17,323 bases of DNA from Nitrospira sp. UBA2082 (GCA_002331335.1 DCZO01000005.1:32283-49605); one strand, 5' to 3'; shown: positions 5,603 through 14,294, counted from the stretch's first letter. A program made the numbers and translations. The notes: generated by a model from the sequence alone, not told the origin.

Positions 5603-7828
5603 ATGAGACGGCTGAGCGCTCTAAGCGTCTTCTTCGCCTGTGTCACGGCTTTGCCGGTGAATCTCGGCGCCGAAGCGGAGACATCCCTGGCGCGCCCGGG
5701 ATTCGCGATCAATACCCTCGATGGCTCGGGTGATGCCGGCCAATACAGTTCCCTCACTATCGGCGCCGACGGCCTGGGCCTGATCAGCTACTACGATGCC
5801 AGCAACGGCGATCTCAAGGTAGCCCACTGCTCCAACCGGGCTTGCACCTCCGCGACCATCAGTTCCCTGGACCGGACGGGGAATGTCGGCCAGTATACGT
5901 CCATCGCGATCGGAAGCGACGGCCTCGGCGTCATCAGCTACTATGACGCCACGAACGGGGATTTGAAAGTTGCGCATTGTGCTGACAGTGCCTGCACCTC
6001 GGCCACGCTCACGACGCTCGATCAGACTGGGAATGTCGGCCAATACACGTCCTTAACCATTGGCACTGACAAGCTGCCCTTCGTCACCTACTACGACGTC
6101 ACGAACGGTGACCTGAAAGCGGCGCATTGCACCGACGTCGCCTGCGGGAACGCGGTGATGACGACGCTCACGTTTCTGCAAGCCGAAGAAAACGATGGGC
6201 AGTACACCTCCGTCACTATTGCCGCAGGCCAGGGCCTCATCAGCTACTACGACGCGACCGACCACTATCTGAAATCGGCCCTGTGCCCGGATGTTGCCTG
6301 TACGGAACCGACGCTCACCACCACTCCCGACAAAACCGGCGATGTCGGTCATTACAGTTCCGTGACGATCGGGATGGACGGACGGCCCCTCATCAGCTAC
6401 TACGATGCCACGAACGGAGATCTCAAGGTCGTCCACTGCGAGGAGGTGGTCTGCACGTCGGCGACACGCACCGTTCTCGAGAGCGAAGGCAATGTCGGCC
6501 AGTATACGTCCATCGTGATCGGAAGCGACGGCCTCGGCGTCATCAGCTACTATGACGCCACGAACGGGGACCTGAAAGTCGCGCATTGCGAGGATGTCGC
6601 CTGCACCTCGGCCACGCTTGCCACACCGGACAGCACAGGCAACGTCGGCTCATACACGTCCGTGGCCATCGGGACCGATGGTTTGCCGCTCATCAGTTAT
6701 TACGATGTCGCGAACGGTGACCTGAAGGTGGCGCACTGTGGCGACGCTGGCTGTGCCACCGCGACCGTCACCCCGTTGGATGGAACCGCTATTAATACGG
6801 GGGCACCGTCTTCCCTGGTGATCGGAGTCGATGGTAAAGGGATTCTGAGTTACTACGATGCCACGAATGGCGACCTGAAGGTTGCCCACTGCGCTGACCT
6901 CGCCTGCGCGTCCGCCGCACTGACCACCGTCCAAAGCCAGGGCGACGTCGGTCAGTACAGTTCCATGACGATCGGCATGGACGGACTTCCCCTCATCAGC
7001 TACTACGACGCGACGCAGGGAGACCTGAACGTGACGCACTGCGACGACATCGGCTGCACGACCGCGACGGCATTTGTCTTAGACCAAGCGGGTCAAGTCG
7101 GTCAGTTCACGTCGGTCACGATCGGGGCGGACGGTCGGGGCTTGATCAGCTATTACGACACGACGAAGGGCGACCTTAAGGTGGCCCATTGCAACGATCT
7201 CGTCTGCAGCTCGGCCGGGATCACAACTCTTGCCAGCAAGAATGATGTCGGTCTGTTCACCTCCATCACTGTCGGCGCCGACGGCCTTGCTCTCATCAGT
7301 TACTACGACGCGACGCAGGGAGACCTGAACGTCATGCATTGCGAGGATCTGGCCTGTAGCTCTGCGACGGAGAGCACGTTAGACCGTCCGGGCGATGTCG
7401 GCCGGTATAGTTCCGTAACGGTCGGGCCGGACGGCCTCGGCCTCATCAGCTACTACGACGCGACAAACGGGGATCTTAGGGTCGCGCACTGCGCGGACCA
7501 TGCCTGTCGCTCTGCCCATGTGAGCACGCTTCACAGCGAGGGCGATATCGGGCGGTTCACCTCGGTCACAATCGGGACGGATGGCCGCGGTCTGATCAGT
7601 TATTACGATGCGACGAACGGAGACTTGCGAGTCGCGCACTGCGTAGAACTTGACTGTCGGTCGGCGACCCACACGGCCGTTCAAAGCCAGGGCAACGTTG
7701 GCCAGTTTACGTCCCTTGTTATTGGAACCGACGGCCGCGGTCTGATCAGTTACTATGACGCCACCAACGGCGATCTCAAGATAGCCCACTGCTCCAACAG
7801 CCTGTGTATTCCGTATCACCGCCGGTGA
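5603..7828 (+). CDS. Secreted protein of 14 ~50-residue C-x4-C repeats
   Basis: I start at ATG 5603 (741 residues), because a Sec signal peptide follows at once (MRRLSALSVFFACVTALPVN, cleavage probably near LGA-EAE) and AAAGGG lies 6 nt upstream. An ATG at 5447 would add 52 residues without signal character. From about residue 38 the protein is 14 tandem repeats of about 50 residues with consensus GNVGQYTS.TIG.DGLGLISYYD followed by ATNGDLKVAHC.D.AC. Every repeat has C-x4-C and 13 of 14 have His before the first Cys (repeat 4 has Leu). The mature chain has 28 Cys, all in these pairs, suggesting one disulfide per repeat. The short-strand pattern suggests beta-propeller blades, perhaps two seven-bladed propellers; fold and ligand are inferred. 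No catalytic motif seen. Confidence 0.8.
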   Translation: MRRLSALSVFFACVTALPVNLGAEAETSLARPGFAINTLDGSGDAGQYSSLTIGADGLGLISYYDASNGDLKVAHCSNRACTSATISSLDRTGNVGQYTSIAIGSDGLGVISYYDATNGDLKVAHCADSACTSATLTTLDQTGNVGQYTSLTIGTDKLPFVTYYDVTNGDLKAAHCTDVACGNAVMTTLTFLQAEENDGQYTSVTIAAGQGLISYYDATDHYLKSALCPDVACTEPTLTTTPDKTGDVGHYSSVTIGMDGRPLISYYDATNGDLKVVHCEEVVCTSATRTVLESEGNVGQYTSIVIGSDGLGVISYYDATNGDLKVAHCEDVACTSATLATPDSTGNVGSYTSVAIGTDGLPLISYYDVANGDLKVAHCGDAGCATATVTPLDGTAINTGAPSSLVIGVDGKGILSYYDATNGDLKVAHCADLACASAALTTVQSQGDVGQYSSMTIGMDGLPLISYYDATQGDLNVTHCDDIGCTTATAFVLDQAGQVGQFTSVTIGADGRGLISYYDTTKGDLKVAHCNDLVCSSAGITTLASKNDVGLFTSITVGADGLALISYYDATQGDLNVMHCEDLACSSATESTLDRPGDVGRYSSVTVGPDGLGLISYYDATNGDLRVAHCADHACRSAHVSTLHSEGDIGRFTSVTIGTDGRGLISYYDATNGDLRVAHCVELDCRSATHTAVQSQGNVGQFTSLVIGTDGRGLISYYDATNGDLKIAHCSNSLCIPYHRR

Positions 7829-7837
7829 GCGGCGGTG
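7817..7837. terminator. Hairpin at the convergent gene ends
   Basis: CACCGCC (7817-7823) pairs perfectly with GGCGGTG (7831-7837) around a 7-nt loop. It overlaps the stop codon of the repeat-protein gene and lies just before the end of the convergent aminotransferase gene. There is no T-tract on either side, so it is at best a pause or weak terminator. Confidence 0.3.
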
Positions 7838-7849
7838 TGGGCTTGTGCT

Positions 7850-9169
7850 CTATGCTGAGCGAAGGTGTCTGATCTCTGCCAATGTGCGGTCGATTTCACC
7901 CGGCGAATTGATGAGACTTGGCGCGAGTCGGACGTATTTCGTTGCGTAGGGCGTCACGCTGCCGACGATCCCGCGTTGACGGAGTTTGTCCACGACCGCG
8001 CGAGGCGCCAGACCAGCCACTTCGAAACAGACGATCCCGGCTGAGAGATCCTGCGACATCGGTGTCTGGACCGTGACATGCGGCATGGCGGCCAAGCCCT
8101 GCTTCAGCTGCTGGTTCAATTCGTAGATGCGCTGTGTCACCCTGGATTTCCCAATCGCCTGATGAAACATGAACGCTTCATCCAACGCCCACCGATGCTC
8201 AAATGAGTGGAACCCGCCTGGCGTCATGTGAACAGATTGCGGGAGACTCTTCGAGGATTGGTTCTCCATCCAGAGATCATAGGCCTGGGAGTTGAAGGTT
8301 GGAATGATGGCCCGGGTGACGGGCCACGCAGTCGGATGGCCCCACACGAGGCCGGTCCCGCGCGGACCGAACATCCATTTGTGGGCTCCGGCGACCAGAA
8401 AGTCACAGCCCAGTTCGCTCACAAGGAAGTCTTCCACCCCCAAGGCGTGGACGCCGTCTACGCAGAGGATGACCCGGTCCTGCTCATCCCGAGAGCGATT
8501 GATAGTGTGGATCGCGCGAGCCATCTCATGAATCGGCAGTTTGAGGCCCGTGCTGGAATGGACCCAGGTGACGGCGACGATACGTGTTGTGGGAGTGATG
8601 CTCGTTCGCAGGGACTCCACCAGTTCGTCGCGCGAAACTGTCTTGAGCGCACGATACAGGGGGATCTGCCGCACGGTGGCTCCCGTGCTTTCGGCGCGCA
8701 GGCGCAGGGAGGTTTCCGTGGAATAATGGTCGTGTGTCGTCGTCAGGATTTCCTGCCCGCCGCGAAGCGCGAGCCCGCCATAGAGCAGGCCCAGCCCCAT
8801 CGTGGTGCTGTCGGTGAGAGCAATATCGGCGGGACTCCCTCCCAGATAATCGGCAGCAGCCCGGAGGACCCGCGCTTCCTGTTTCTCTTCATGTTCAAAC
8901 CAATACCCGATGGGATCCGCATCAAGGCCGGCACGATGCCGTTCGATCGCGTCGCGCACCGGGGTGGGGTGGGAGGCAAGAAAGAATGCCGCGAGATGGA
9001 TGAGCTGCGGAGAGAGCTTGAACTGCGCCCGAAGATCACCCCAATCGTTGAACCGACTTTGCGGGGGTTGCTGATCGGCTATCGCGCGAGGACACGCCTG
9101 TGCCCAGACCGCGGCCCCCAAGGCTAAACCCGTACGCACCAAGAAGTCTCGGCGTCCCACGTCGTTCAT
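7850..9169 (-). CDS. Tat-exported class V aminotransferase (PvdN / IPN epimerase-like)
   Basis: A 439-residue protein starting at ATG 9169 with AGGAG about 6 nt upstream. The N-terminus carries a twin-arginine signal: GRRDFLVRTG (residues 5-14), then a hydrophobic stretch to about residue 31. The rest is a fold-type I PLP enzyme of the class V (NifS/Csd, isopenicillin N epimerase) group. It has VDGVHALG (D238 for the PLP pyridine, H241) and the Schiff-base lysine K264 in GAHKWMFGPRGTG. Tat export fits, because PLP is bound in the cytoplasm before transport. PvdN, which modifies pyoverdine in Pseudomonas, is a characterised Tat-exported relative; no siderophore genes are visible here, so the substrate is unknown. 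It lies 121 nt after gcvP on the same strand. Confidence 0.85.
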   Translation of the reverse strand: MNDVGRRDFLVRTGLALGAAVWAQACPRAIADQQPPQSRFNDWGDLRAQFKLSPQLIHLAAFFLASHPTPVRDAIERHRAGLDADPIGYWFEHEEKQEARVLRAAADYLGGSPADIALTDSTTMGLGLLYGGLALRGGQEILTTTHDHYSTETSLRLRAESTGATVRQIPLYRALKTVSRDELVESLRTSITPTTRIVAVTWVHSSTGLKLPIHEMARAIHTINRSRDEQDRVILCVDGVHALGVEDFLVSELGCDFLVAGAHKWMFGPRGTGLVWGHPTAWPVTRAIIPTFNSQAYDLWMENQSSKSLPQSVHMTPGGFHSFEHRWALDEAFMFHQAIGKSRVTQRIYELNQQLKQGLAAMPHVTVQTPMSQDLSAGIVCFEVAGLAPRAVVDKLRQRGIVGSVTPYATKYVRLAPSLINSPGEIDRTLAEIRHLRSA

Positions 9170-9259
9170 CGCACTCTCCTCGGTGATGGTCGATCGGCGT
9201 CACTCTGCCCCTTGTCGACAGCTACAGGCACGGAGGCACCAGGAAATGACCGGAGAGCC

Positions 9260-9277
9260 GGCCATGGGCCAATGGCC
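9260..9277 (-). terminator. Small hairpin downstream of gcvP
   Basis: GGCCAT (9260-9265) pairs with ATGGCC (9272-9277) around a 6-nt loop, 14 nt after the gcvP stop. There is no T-tract, so it may only be an RNA 3' structure, and readthrough into the aminotransferase gene is possible. Confidence 0.25.
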
Positions 9278-9290
9278 ACGGACGCGGTGG

Positions 9291-12179
9291 CTACGGCAGA
9301 TAGCTTTCGATCGGCGGACAACTGCAGACGAGATGACGGTCGCCGTAGGCTTCGTCGATGCGGCTGACGCTCGGCCAGAATTTACTGCTGCCGATCCACG
9401 GCGCGGGAAAGGCCGCCTGCTCGCGGCTGTAGGGGCGGTTCCACTCCGTGGCGGTCACGAGGGACGCTGCGTGGGGCGCGTTTTTCAAAAGATTGTTTGT
9501 GCGCGGCTGGCGGCCGTCGATGATCTCTTGGATCTCGGCGCGGATGCGGACGAGCGCGTCGCACAGCCGGTCGATCTCCGACTTGGTTTCGCTTTCCGTC
9601 GGCTCGATCATCAGCGTGCCGGGGACCGGGAACGAGACGGTCGGCGCATGGAAGCCGTAGTCCATCAACCGCTTCGCGACGTCCATCGCCTCGACCCCGG
9701 CGCGATCCTTGAACTCCCGCAGATCCAGAATGAACTCGTGCGCGACCAGTCCGGCGTCGCCCGCATAAAGAATTGCGTAATGTTTTTCCAGCCGCTTGGC
9801 CATGTAATTGGCGTTGAGGATGGCCACCTGCGTGGCTTTGGTCAGCCCGTCGCGCCCCATCATGGCGATGTACACCCAGGAAATCGGCAGGATGCCGGCG
9901 CTGCCGAAGGGGGCCGCCGACACGGGCCCGATGGCGTCCGGCCCTCCGAGCTTCGTGACGGGATGTCCCGGTAGAAACGGCGCGAGGTGCTGCGCCGCGC
10001 CGATCGGGCCCACGCCGGGGCCGCCGCCGCCGTGCGGAATGCAGAACGTCTTGTGGAGATTGAGATGGCAGATATCCGCGCCGATATCGCCGGGACGGCA
10101 GAGGCCGACCATGGCGTTCATGTTCGCGCCGTCCATGTAGACCTGGCCGCCATGGGTATGGACGATCTGGCAGACCCGCCGCACGCCCGCTTCGAAGACG
10201 CCGTGGGTGGATGGATAGGTGAGCATCACCGCGGCCAGCCTGTCCCGGTGTTCAGCTGCTTTGGCTTCCAGGTCGGTGAGATCGACGTTGCCATGTGTGT
10301 CGCAGGCGACGACGACGACCGTCATACCGGCCATCGCAGCGCTGGCGGGATTCGTCCCATGGGCCGACACGGGGATCAAACAGACGTCCCGATGGGTTTC
10401 TCCTCTGGACCGATGGTAAGCCCGAATCACCATCAGGCCCGCATATTCCCCTTGCGAGCCGGCGTTCGGTTGCATCGAGAAGGTGGCAAATCCCGCGATC
10501 TCCGCCAGCCATGCGGCGAGTTGGTCGATCATCTCCCGATAGCCGAGGGTTTGCTCCTCAGGGGCGAATGGGTGCAGCCGGGCGAACTCCGGCCAGGTGA
10601 CCGGCAGCATTTCGGATGTCGCATTCAGCTTCATCGTGCAGGACCCCAGCGGAATCATGGAATGGACCAACGAGAGGTCTTTCGCCTGCAAGCGATGGAG
10701 GTACCGGAGCATCTCATGCTCGGAGTGATAACGGTTGAAGATTTCATGCGTCAGATATTTGCTCGTTCTGGCTAAGGATTCGGGATAGACCACGTCGACT
10801 CCGGCAACCAGCTCCGAGAGCGTGAAGGGCAGCCGGTCATGCCCCACGAAGATTTCCAGCAGGTGGCGGACTTCTTCTTCCGAGCTGACTTCGTCGAGCG
10901 ACAGCCCGATCGAGCCGTCGTCATAGCGCCGGAGATTGATGTTCTGCTCGTTCGCCCGCGCCGCAATCTGATCCGAGTGGTTCCGGGCCAGGGGGACACG
11001 AATCGTATCAAAGAAAACTTTCGGCAAGACGTCGAATCCAAGCCGCCGCAACCCTTCTGCGAGCATCAGCGTGAGTCCGCGCACGCGCGTCGCAATACGT
11101 CGCAGCCCCTCAGGGCCGTGGTACACCGCATACATGCCGGCCATGACGGCGAGTAACACTTGGGCCGTGCAGATGTTGCTTGTCGCTTTCTCCCGCCGGA
11201 TGTGCTGTTCTCGCGTCTGGAGCGAGAGCCGGATGGCCGGTTTCCCCGTCACGTCTTTCGAGACGCCGACGAGGCGTCCCGGCATCTGGCGTTTGTACTC
11301 TTCCTTGGTGGCCAGAAAGGCGGCATGCGGCCCGCCGAACCCGACCGGCACGCCGAACCGTTGCGTGGACCCGACGGCGATATCGGCGCCGAACTCGCCG
11401 GGAGAACGGAGCAGCGTCAGGGCGAGGAGATCGGTCGCCACGGCGACGAGCACGCCGGCCGCATGAGCGTTCGCCACGATGTCACCGAAGTCGCCCACGT
11501 AGCCGTCCGTGGCCGGGTATTGCAGGAGCAGGCCACAGAGCCGGCTGTCCGTGCAATCAGCGGCGGTCGTCACGCCGGTGCGAATCGTGATGCCGAACGG
11601 TTCGGCCCTCGTCCGCAACACCGCAATCGTGTGAGGATGGCAATCGCGCGACACAAAGAATTCCTTGCGCTCCTGGCCTGCGGCTCGGGCGATCACGTAG
11701 CACATGGCCATCGCTTCCGCTGCTGCTGTGGCTTCATCCAGCAACGACGCATTCGCCAGCGGCAGACCGGTCAGGTCCGCGACCATCGTTTGGAAGTTGA
11801 CCAGGGCTTCCAATCGTCCCTGGGAGATCTCGGCCTGATAGGGGGTGTACTGCGTGTACCAGGCGGGATTCTCCAGGATGTTGCGTTGGATCACGCCGGG
11901 CGTCACGCATTCGTAGTAGCCCATGCCGATCAGCGACCGGCACACCTTGTTCTTCGACGCCAGCGCTCTGAGTTGGGCCAGCACGGTTTGTTCGCCGCGA
12001 TTCGTCGGGAGCGACAACGGCCTGCGGAGGCGAATATCTTCGGGCACCGTCGCATCGGCGAGGGCTTCCAGGGATTGAAGCCCCAATGTCGCCAGCATTT
12101 CCTGGATGTCGGCGTCGGTCGGGCCAAGATGTCGGTGAATGAAGCGGTCGGTCGGTTCAAGAAAAGACGGTGTGGCCAT
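9291..12179 (-). CDS. gcvP: Glycine dehydrogenase (decarboxylating), P-protein
   Basis: The P-protein of the glycine cleavage system decarboxylates glycine with PLP and passes the aminomethyl group to the lipoyl H-protein. I start at ATG 12179 (962 residues), where the family N-terminus FLEPTDRFIHRHLGP begins; a TTG at 12221 would add 14 residues. Both homologous halves are in one chain, unlike the split GcvPA/GcvPB form. Landmarks are IGMGYYECVTPGVIQRNILE and NPAWYTQYTPYQAEISQGRL early, SMIPLGSCTMKLNA and PNAGSQGEYAGL in the middle, and the PLP lysine K710 in NLHKTFCIPHGGGGPG. The C-terminus reads RIDEAYGDRHLVCSCPP. The gene looks intact. No gcvT or gcvH is in the window, and I see no glycine-riboswitch-like structure in the leader. 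Confidence 0.97.
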   Translation of the reverse strand: MATPSFLEPTDRFIHRHLGPTDADIQEMLATLGLQSLEALADATVPEDIRLRRPLSLPTNRGEQTVLAQLRALASKNKVCRSLIGMGYYECVTPGVIQRNILENPAWYTQYTPYQAEISQGRLEALVNFQTMVADLTGLPLANASLLDEATAAAEAMAMCYVIARAAGQERKEFFVSRDCHPHTIAVLRTRAEPFGITIRTGVTTAADCTDSRLCGLLLQYPATDGYVGDFGDIVANAHAAGVLVAVATDLLALTLLRSPGEFGADIAVGSTQRFGVPVGFGGPHAAFLATKEEYKRQMPGRLVGVSKDVTGKPAIRLSLQTREQHIRREKATSNICTAQVLLAVMAGMYAVYHGPEGLRRIATRVRGLTLMLAEGLRRLGFDVLPKVFFDTIRVPLARNHSDQIAARANEQNINLRRYDDGSIGLSLDEVSSEEEVRHLLEIFVGHDRLPFTLSELVAGVDVVYPESLARTSKYLTHEIFNRYHSEHEMLRYLHRLQAKDLSLVHSMIPLGSCTMKLNATSEMLPVTWPEFARLHPFAPEEQTLGYREMIDQLAAWLAEIAGFATFSMQPNAGSQGEYAGLMVIRAYHRSRGETHRDVCLIPVSAHGTNPASAAMAGMTVVVVACDTHGNVDLTDLEAKAAEHRDRLAAVMLTYPSTHGVFEAGVRRVCQIVHTHGGQVYMDGANMNAMVGLCRPGDIGADICHLNLHKTFCIPHGGGGPGVGPIGAAQHLAPFLPGHPVTKLGGPDAIGPVSAAPFGSAGILPISWVYIAMMGRDGLTKATQVAILNANYMAKRLEKHYAILYAGDAGLVAHEFILDLREFKDRAGVEAMDVAKRLMDYGFHAPTVSFPVPGTLMIEPTESETKSEIDRLCDALVRIRAEIQEIIDGRQPRTNNLLKNAPHAASLVTATEWNRPYSREQAAFPAPWIGSSKFWPSVSRIDEAYGDRHLVCSCPPIESYLP

Positions 12180-12363
12180 GGGAGTCGATGTACCTTCGTT
12201 CAGTGGGATGAGCGGCGGCAATTCATACTGAGTGGCAGCCTACCATGGCACTTTTCCTTTTCCAAGATAGTTTTTTTGAGGTAATCCGAACCCATCATGG
12301 AGTCCCGCTCTCGTTCACCCTGCGATCCTTTTCTTCTGGCACGGGCCCTGGTACTCTGCCGGC
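12180..12363. promoter_or_regulatory. Divergent intergenic region, gcvP / phosphatase
   Basis: 184 nt between two divergently transcribed genes, so it must hold a promoter for each. It contains a T7 tract around 12269-12275. A TACTCT near 12352 could be a -10 hexamer very close to the phosphatase ATG, implying a short or absent leader. No operator or riboswitch is recognisable. Confidence 0.35.
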
Positions 12364-13158
12364 ATGACGTGGGATCGTGAACTGCGCATCGTAACCGAGG
12401 CGATCACAACGGCGGGCGCCGAGGCGCTCCGGCTTTTGTCTCAGGGCTTCGAGATTCATATCAAGCCGGACCGGTCCCCTGTGACGTCTGCTGACCTGGC
12501 GGTCAACGGGATTCTTCAAGGCCGTTTACTGGAATTGTTTCCCGACGATGGATGGCTGTCGGAGGAATCACCGGACGATCCGGCTCGCCTTGAGAAAGCA
12601 CGGGTGTGGGTGATCGATCCGATCGACGGAACCAAGGCGTATATCAACCGGGAGCCGGAGTTTTGCATCTCCGTGGCACTCGTTGAACGAGGCCGCCCGG
12701 TCGTGGCGGCGATTTTCAATCCCTCGACGAACGAATTATTCTCCGCGAGGCGAGGCGGAGGCCTCCTCTTGAACGATGAACCGGGATTGTGGCAGGAACA
12801 CCAAACAAGCCGACAGCCGGTGGTCGCCCTCAGTCCATGGGAACACAACATCGGACGATTCAAGTCTCTGCAGGCCCATGCGGCCGGCCGTCCCATGCGG
12901 TCCATTGCCTGGGCCCTCGCGCTTGCCGCCAGCGGCCGGATCCATGCGGTTGCCACCTGCGAACCGGAGAACGAATGGGATGTCGCGGCGGGAGCGCTGC
13001 TGATCGAAGAGACGGGAGGAACGATGTCTGACGGGAGCGGACAGATGCTCGAGTTTAACCGGCCCGACCCACGCTATCGCGGTATTGTTGCGACCCATCC
13101 GGCTTGTCCGGGTCCTGTCCGCCGGCAACTCCAAGCTCTTTCAGGTACGAGCGGATGA
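12364..13158 (+). CDS. Inositol monophosphatase / CysQ-family phosphatase
   Basis: A 264-residue protein of the lithium-sensitive Mg2+-dependent phosphatase superfamily, of normal length. Metal-site motifs are present: E67-E68 in GWLSEESPDD, D85 and D88 in WVIDPIDGTKAYI, and D206 in ENEWDVAAGALLIEETGG. The longer spacer and EFCISVAL following the DPIDGTK motif resemble CysQ (3'(2'),5'-bisphosphate nucleotidase, recycling PAP from sulfate assimilation) and histidinol-phosphatase-like members as much as inositol monophosphatases. I therefore give no gene symbol. No clear Shine-Dalgarno precedes ATG 12364. It is transcribed divergently from gcvP and converges on the lipoprotein gene ending at 13211, 52 nt away. 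Confidence 0.88.
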   Translation: MTWDRELRIVTEAITTAGAEALRLLSQGFEIHIKPDRSPVTSADLAVNGILQGRLLELFPDDGWLSEESPDDPARLEKARVWVIDPIDGTKAYINREPEFCISVALVERGRPVVAAIFNPSTNELFSARRGGGLLLNDEPGLWQEHQTSRQPVVALSPWEHNIGRFKSLQAHAAGRPMRSIAWALALAASGRIHAVATCEPENEWDVAAGALLIEETGGTMSDGSGQMLEFNRPDPRYRGIVATHPACPGPVRRQLQALSGTSG

Positions 13159-13210
13159 GCGAACTCCAGCCGATCGCCGACTGCGTGTGAGCGACGCTGC
13201 GAAAGCCGAA

Positions 13211-13663
13211 TCAAGGGGTCGGAAGCCGGTCATCGCCGCGCTTGGTGAGGATGGCTTTCTTACTGAGACGGAACGTGCCGCCTTTTTGGGAGGGCCTCCG
13301 GTCGGCGCCGATCCGAATGTACCACCAGGTCCCCTGACCTTCCGAATAGTCCTCGGACAATTTCACGGAGAAGCCCCCCTCGCGGTCGTTTTCCTTTTGA
13401 GACCATGTTCCGACCCAGGTGTGGTCGACAAGCCGGGACGTTTCAAACCGCCCGTCTTTAAATGGATAGGTACCGTTGCCCTGGTTATCCAGCCTGAGCA
13501 TGACCGTCGCGCCGTCTTCGTACTCCCATTCCCCCGCCAGAACGGACCGATCGTCCTTCGGAACGTCGGCCGTCACCGACGACTGAACGGGCGGCTGGGT
13601 GGCGCATCCTGCGGCCGCCAGCAACACCATGACGGCGACGGCCACTACGGTGGAATACGTCAT
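13211..13663 (-). CDS. Small putative lipoprotein, function unknown
   Basis: A 150-residue protein starting at ATG 13663. The N-terminus has a hydrophobic segment (VVAVAVMVLLAAAGC) ending in a lipobox-like AAGC at C20. The -3 residue is Ala rather than the preferred Leu, so lipidation is likely but not certain. A Pro/Ser/Thr-rich linker leads to a single domain from about residue 43: GEWEYEDGATVMLRLDNQGN, then HTWVGTWSQKEND and GTWWYIRIGADRR. The repeated Gly-x-Trp strands recall small lipocalin-like or avidin-like beta barrels; that is a fold guess only. I do not recognise a named family. It lies 63 nt after the MEKHLA gene on the same strand and could be in its transcript. Confidence 0.7.
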   Translation of the reverse strand: MTYSTVVAVAVMVLLAAAGCATQPPVQSSVTADVPKDDRSVLAGEWEYEDGATVMLRLDNQGNGTYPFKDGRFETSRLVDHTWVGTWSQKENDREGGFSVKLSEDYSEGQGTWWYIRIGADRRPSQKGGTFRLSKKAILTKRGDDRLPTP

Positions 13664-13726
13664 GGGAGAAACTCATAGCATGGGACGGTAATCCGGGCAA
13701 GAAAAGCGCCGCCTTCGGCACTACCG

Positions 13727-14254
13727 CTATAAGAAGGACCAGTGCCCAAACGTCGCAGCCTGGCCGATGCGCCGGCCTGATGGATCCAGCACATTCCAGA
13801 CCGTGGCATCTTCGACGAGGAATCGACGCCCCGTCGACGCGATTCTCACGCCGCGATAGCCCTCGAAGTAGCCCTGCTGGCCCGCAATCCGCAGCATCGC
13901 CGCTCGCTCCTCTTGATTCAAAGGCTCGGCTGTGTGCCGTGAAGGCGTCTGCGTGAACTGCTCCCACCCCATCTCCCAGAGATCGAGCGCCGCCTGATTC
14001 CCATAATTTAAGATCGGGTCTGGGTCCGTCCCATGCGATACGACGACGAACGGCGCTCCGAATAGCGCGTGCGCCTGGTCTTCCATCGATCCAGATCGGC
14101 CAATCAACTCACGGCCGGTCCAATGGTGATAACTATCGAGCAGACGCTGGGTCCAGACGATCACCGATGGTTGAGCCCAAATCAGGGAGGCCACGGTACC
14201 TGCAATGTGTTGGATGGGTGCACCGAACAGTCCTGACGGCCATTCTGCTAACAC
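13727..14254 (-). CDS. MEKHLA domain-containing protein
   Basis: Up to 175 residues. The GTG at 14254 gives the longest form; a GTG at 14194 (20 codons later, with GCAGG just upstream) is a plausible true start, since homology seems to begin near PSVIVWTQRLLDSYHHWTGR. The rest fits the bacterial MEKHLA domain (PAS-like, Pfam): FGAPFVVVSHGTDPDPILNY, then GNQAALDLWEMGWEQFTQTP, SRHTAEPLNQEER, GYFEGYRGVRIASTGRRF and the C-terminal GQAATFGHWSF. No transmembrane segment or catalytic motif. MEKHLA domains are thought to be sensory and ligand-binding; the ligand here is unknown. Confidence 0.8.
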   Translation of the reverse strand: MLAEWPSGLFGAPIQHIAGTVASLIWAQPSVIVWTQRLLDSYHHWTGRELIGRSGSMEDQAHALFGAPFVVVSHGTDPDPILNYGNQAALDLWEMGWEQFTQTPSRHTAEPLNQEERAAMLRIAGQQGYFEGYRGVRIASTGRRFLVEDATVWNVLDPSGRRIGQAATFGHWSFL

Positions 14255-14294
14255 GGACCATCATTGGATGCAAGGAACAAGCAGCGACGGAGGG

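Noticed and set aside
5700..7800. Regular ~150-bp DNA repeats considered as a non-coding satellite
   Set aside because: They are in frame and conserved at protein level (C-x4-C in every unit), so they are coding repeats.
5621..7819. Series of reverse-strand ORFs (86-177 residues) opposite the repeat-protein gene
   Set aside because: They have the same ~150-bp periodicity, are Val/Asp/Arg-rich and have no motifs. They are antisense shadows of a GC-rich tandem repeat.
8207..9127. 306-residue forward ORF opposite the aminotransferase
   Set aside because: Antisense to a gene with clear Tat and PLP motifs; low-complexity composition.
11160..12284. 374-residue forward ORF opposite gcvP, and similar ones at 9183-9974 and 9987-10775
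   Set aside because: gcvP is a full-length unmistakable gene on the other strand. These read as His/Arg/Gly-rich complements with no recognisable domains.
12180..12363. Possible glycine riboswitch upstream of gcvP
   Set aside because: I could not find paired aptamer-like stems or conserved purine motifs in the leader.
13485..13967. 160-residue reverse ORF overlapping both the lipoprotein and MEKHLA genes
   Set aside because: It is frame-shifted relative to two better-supported genes and Arg/His-rich without motifs.
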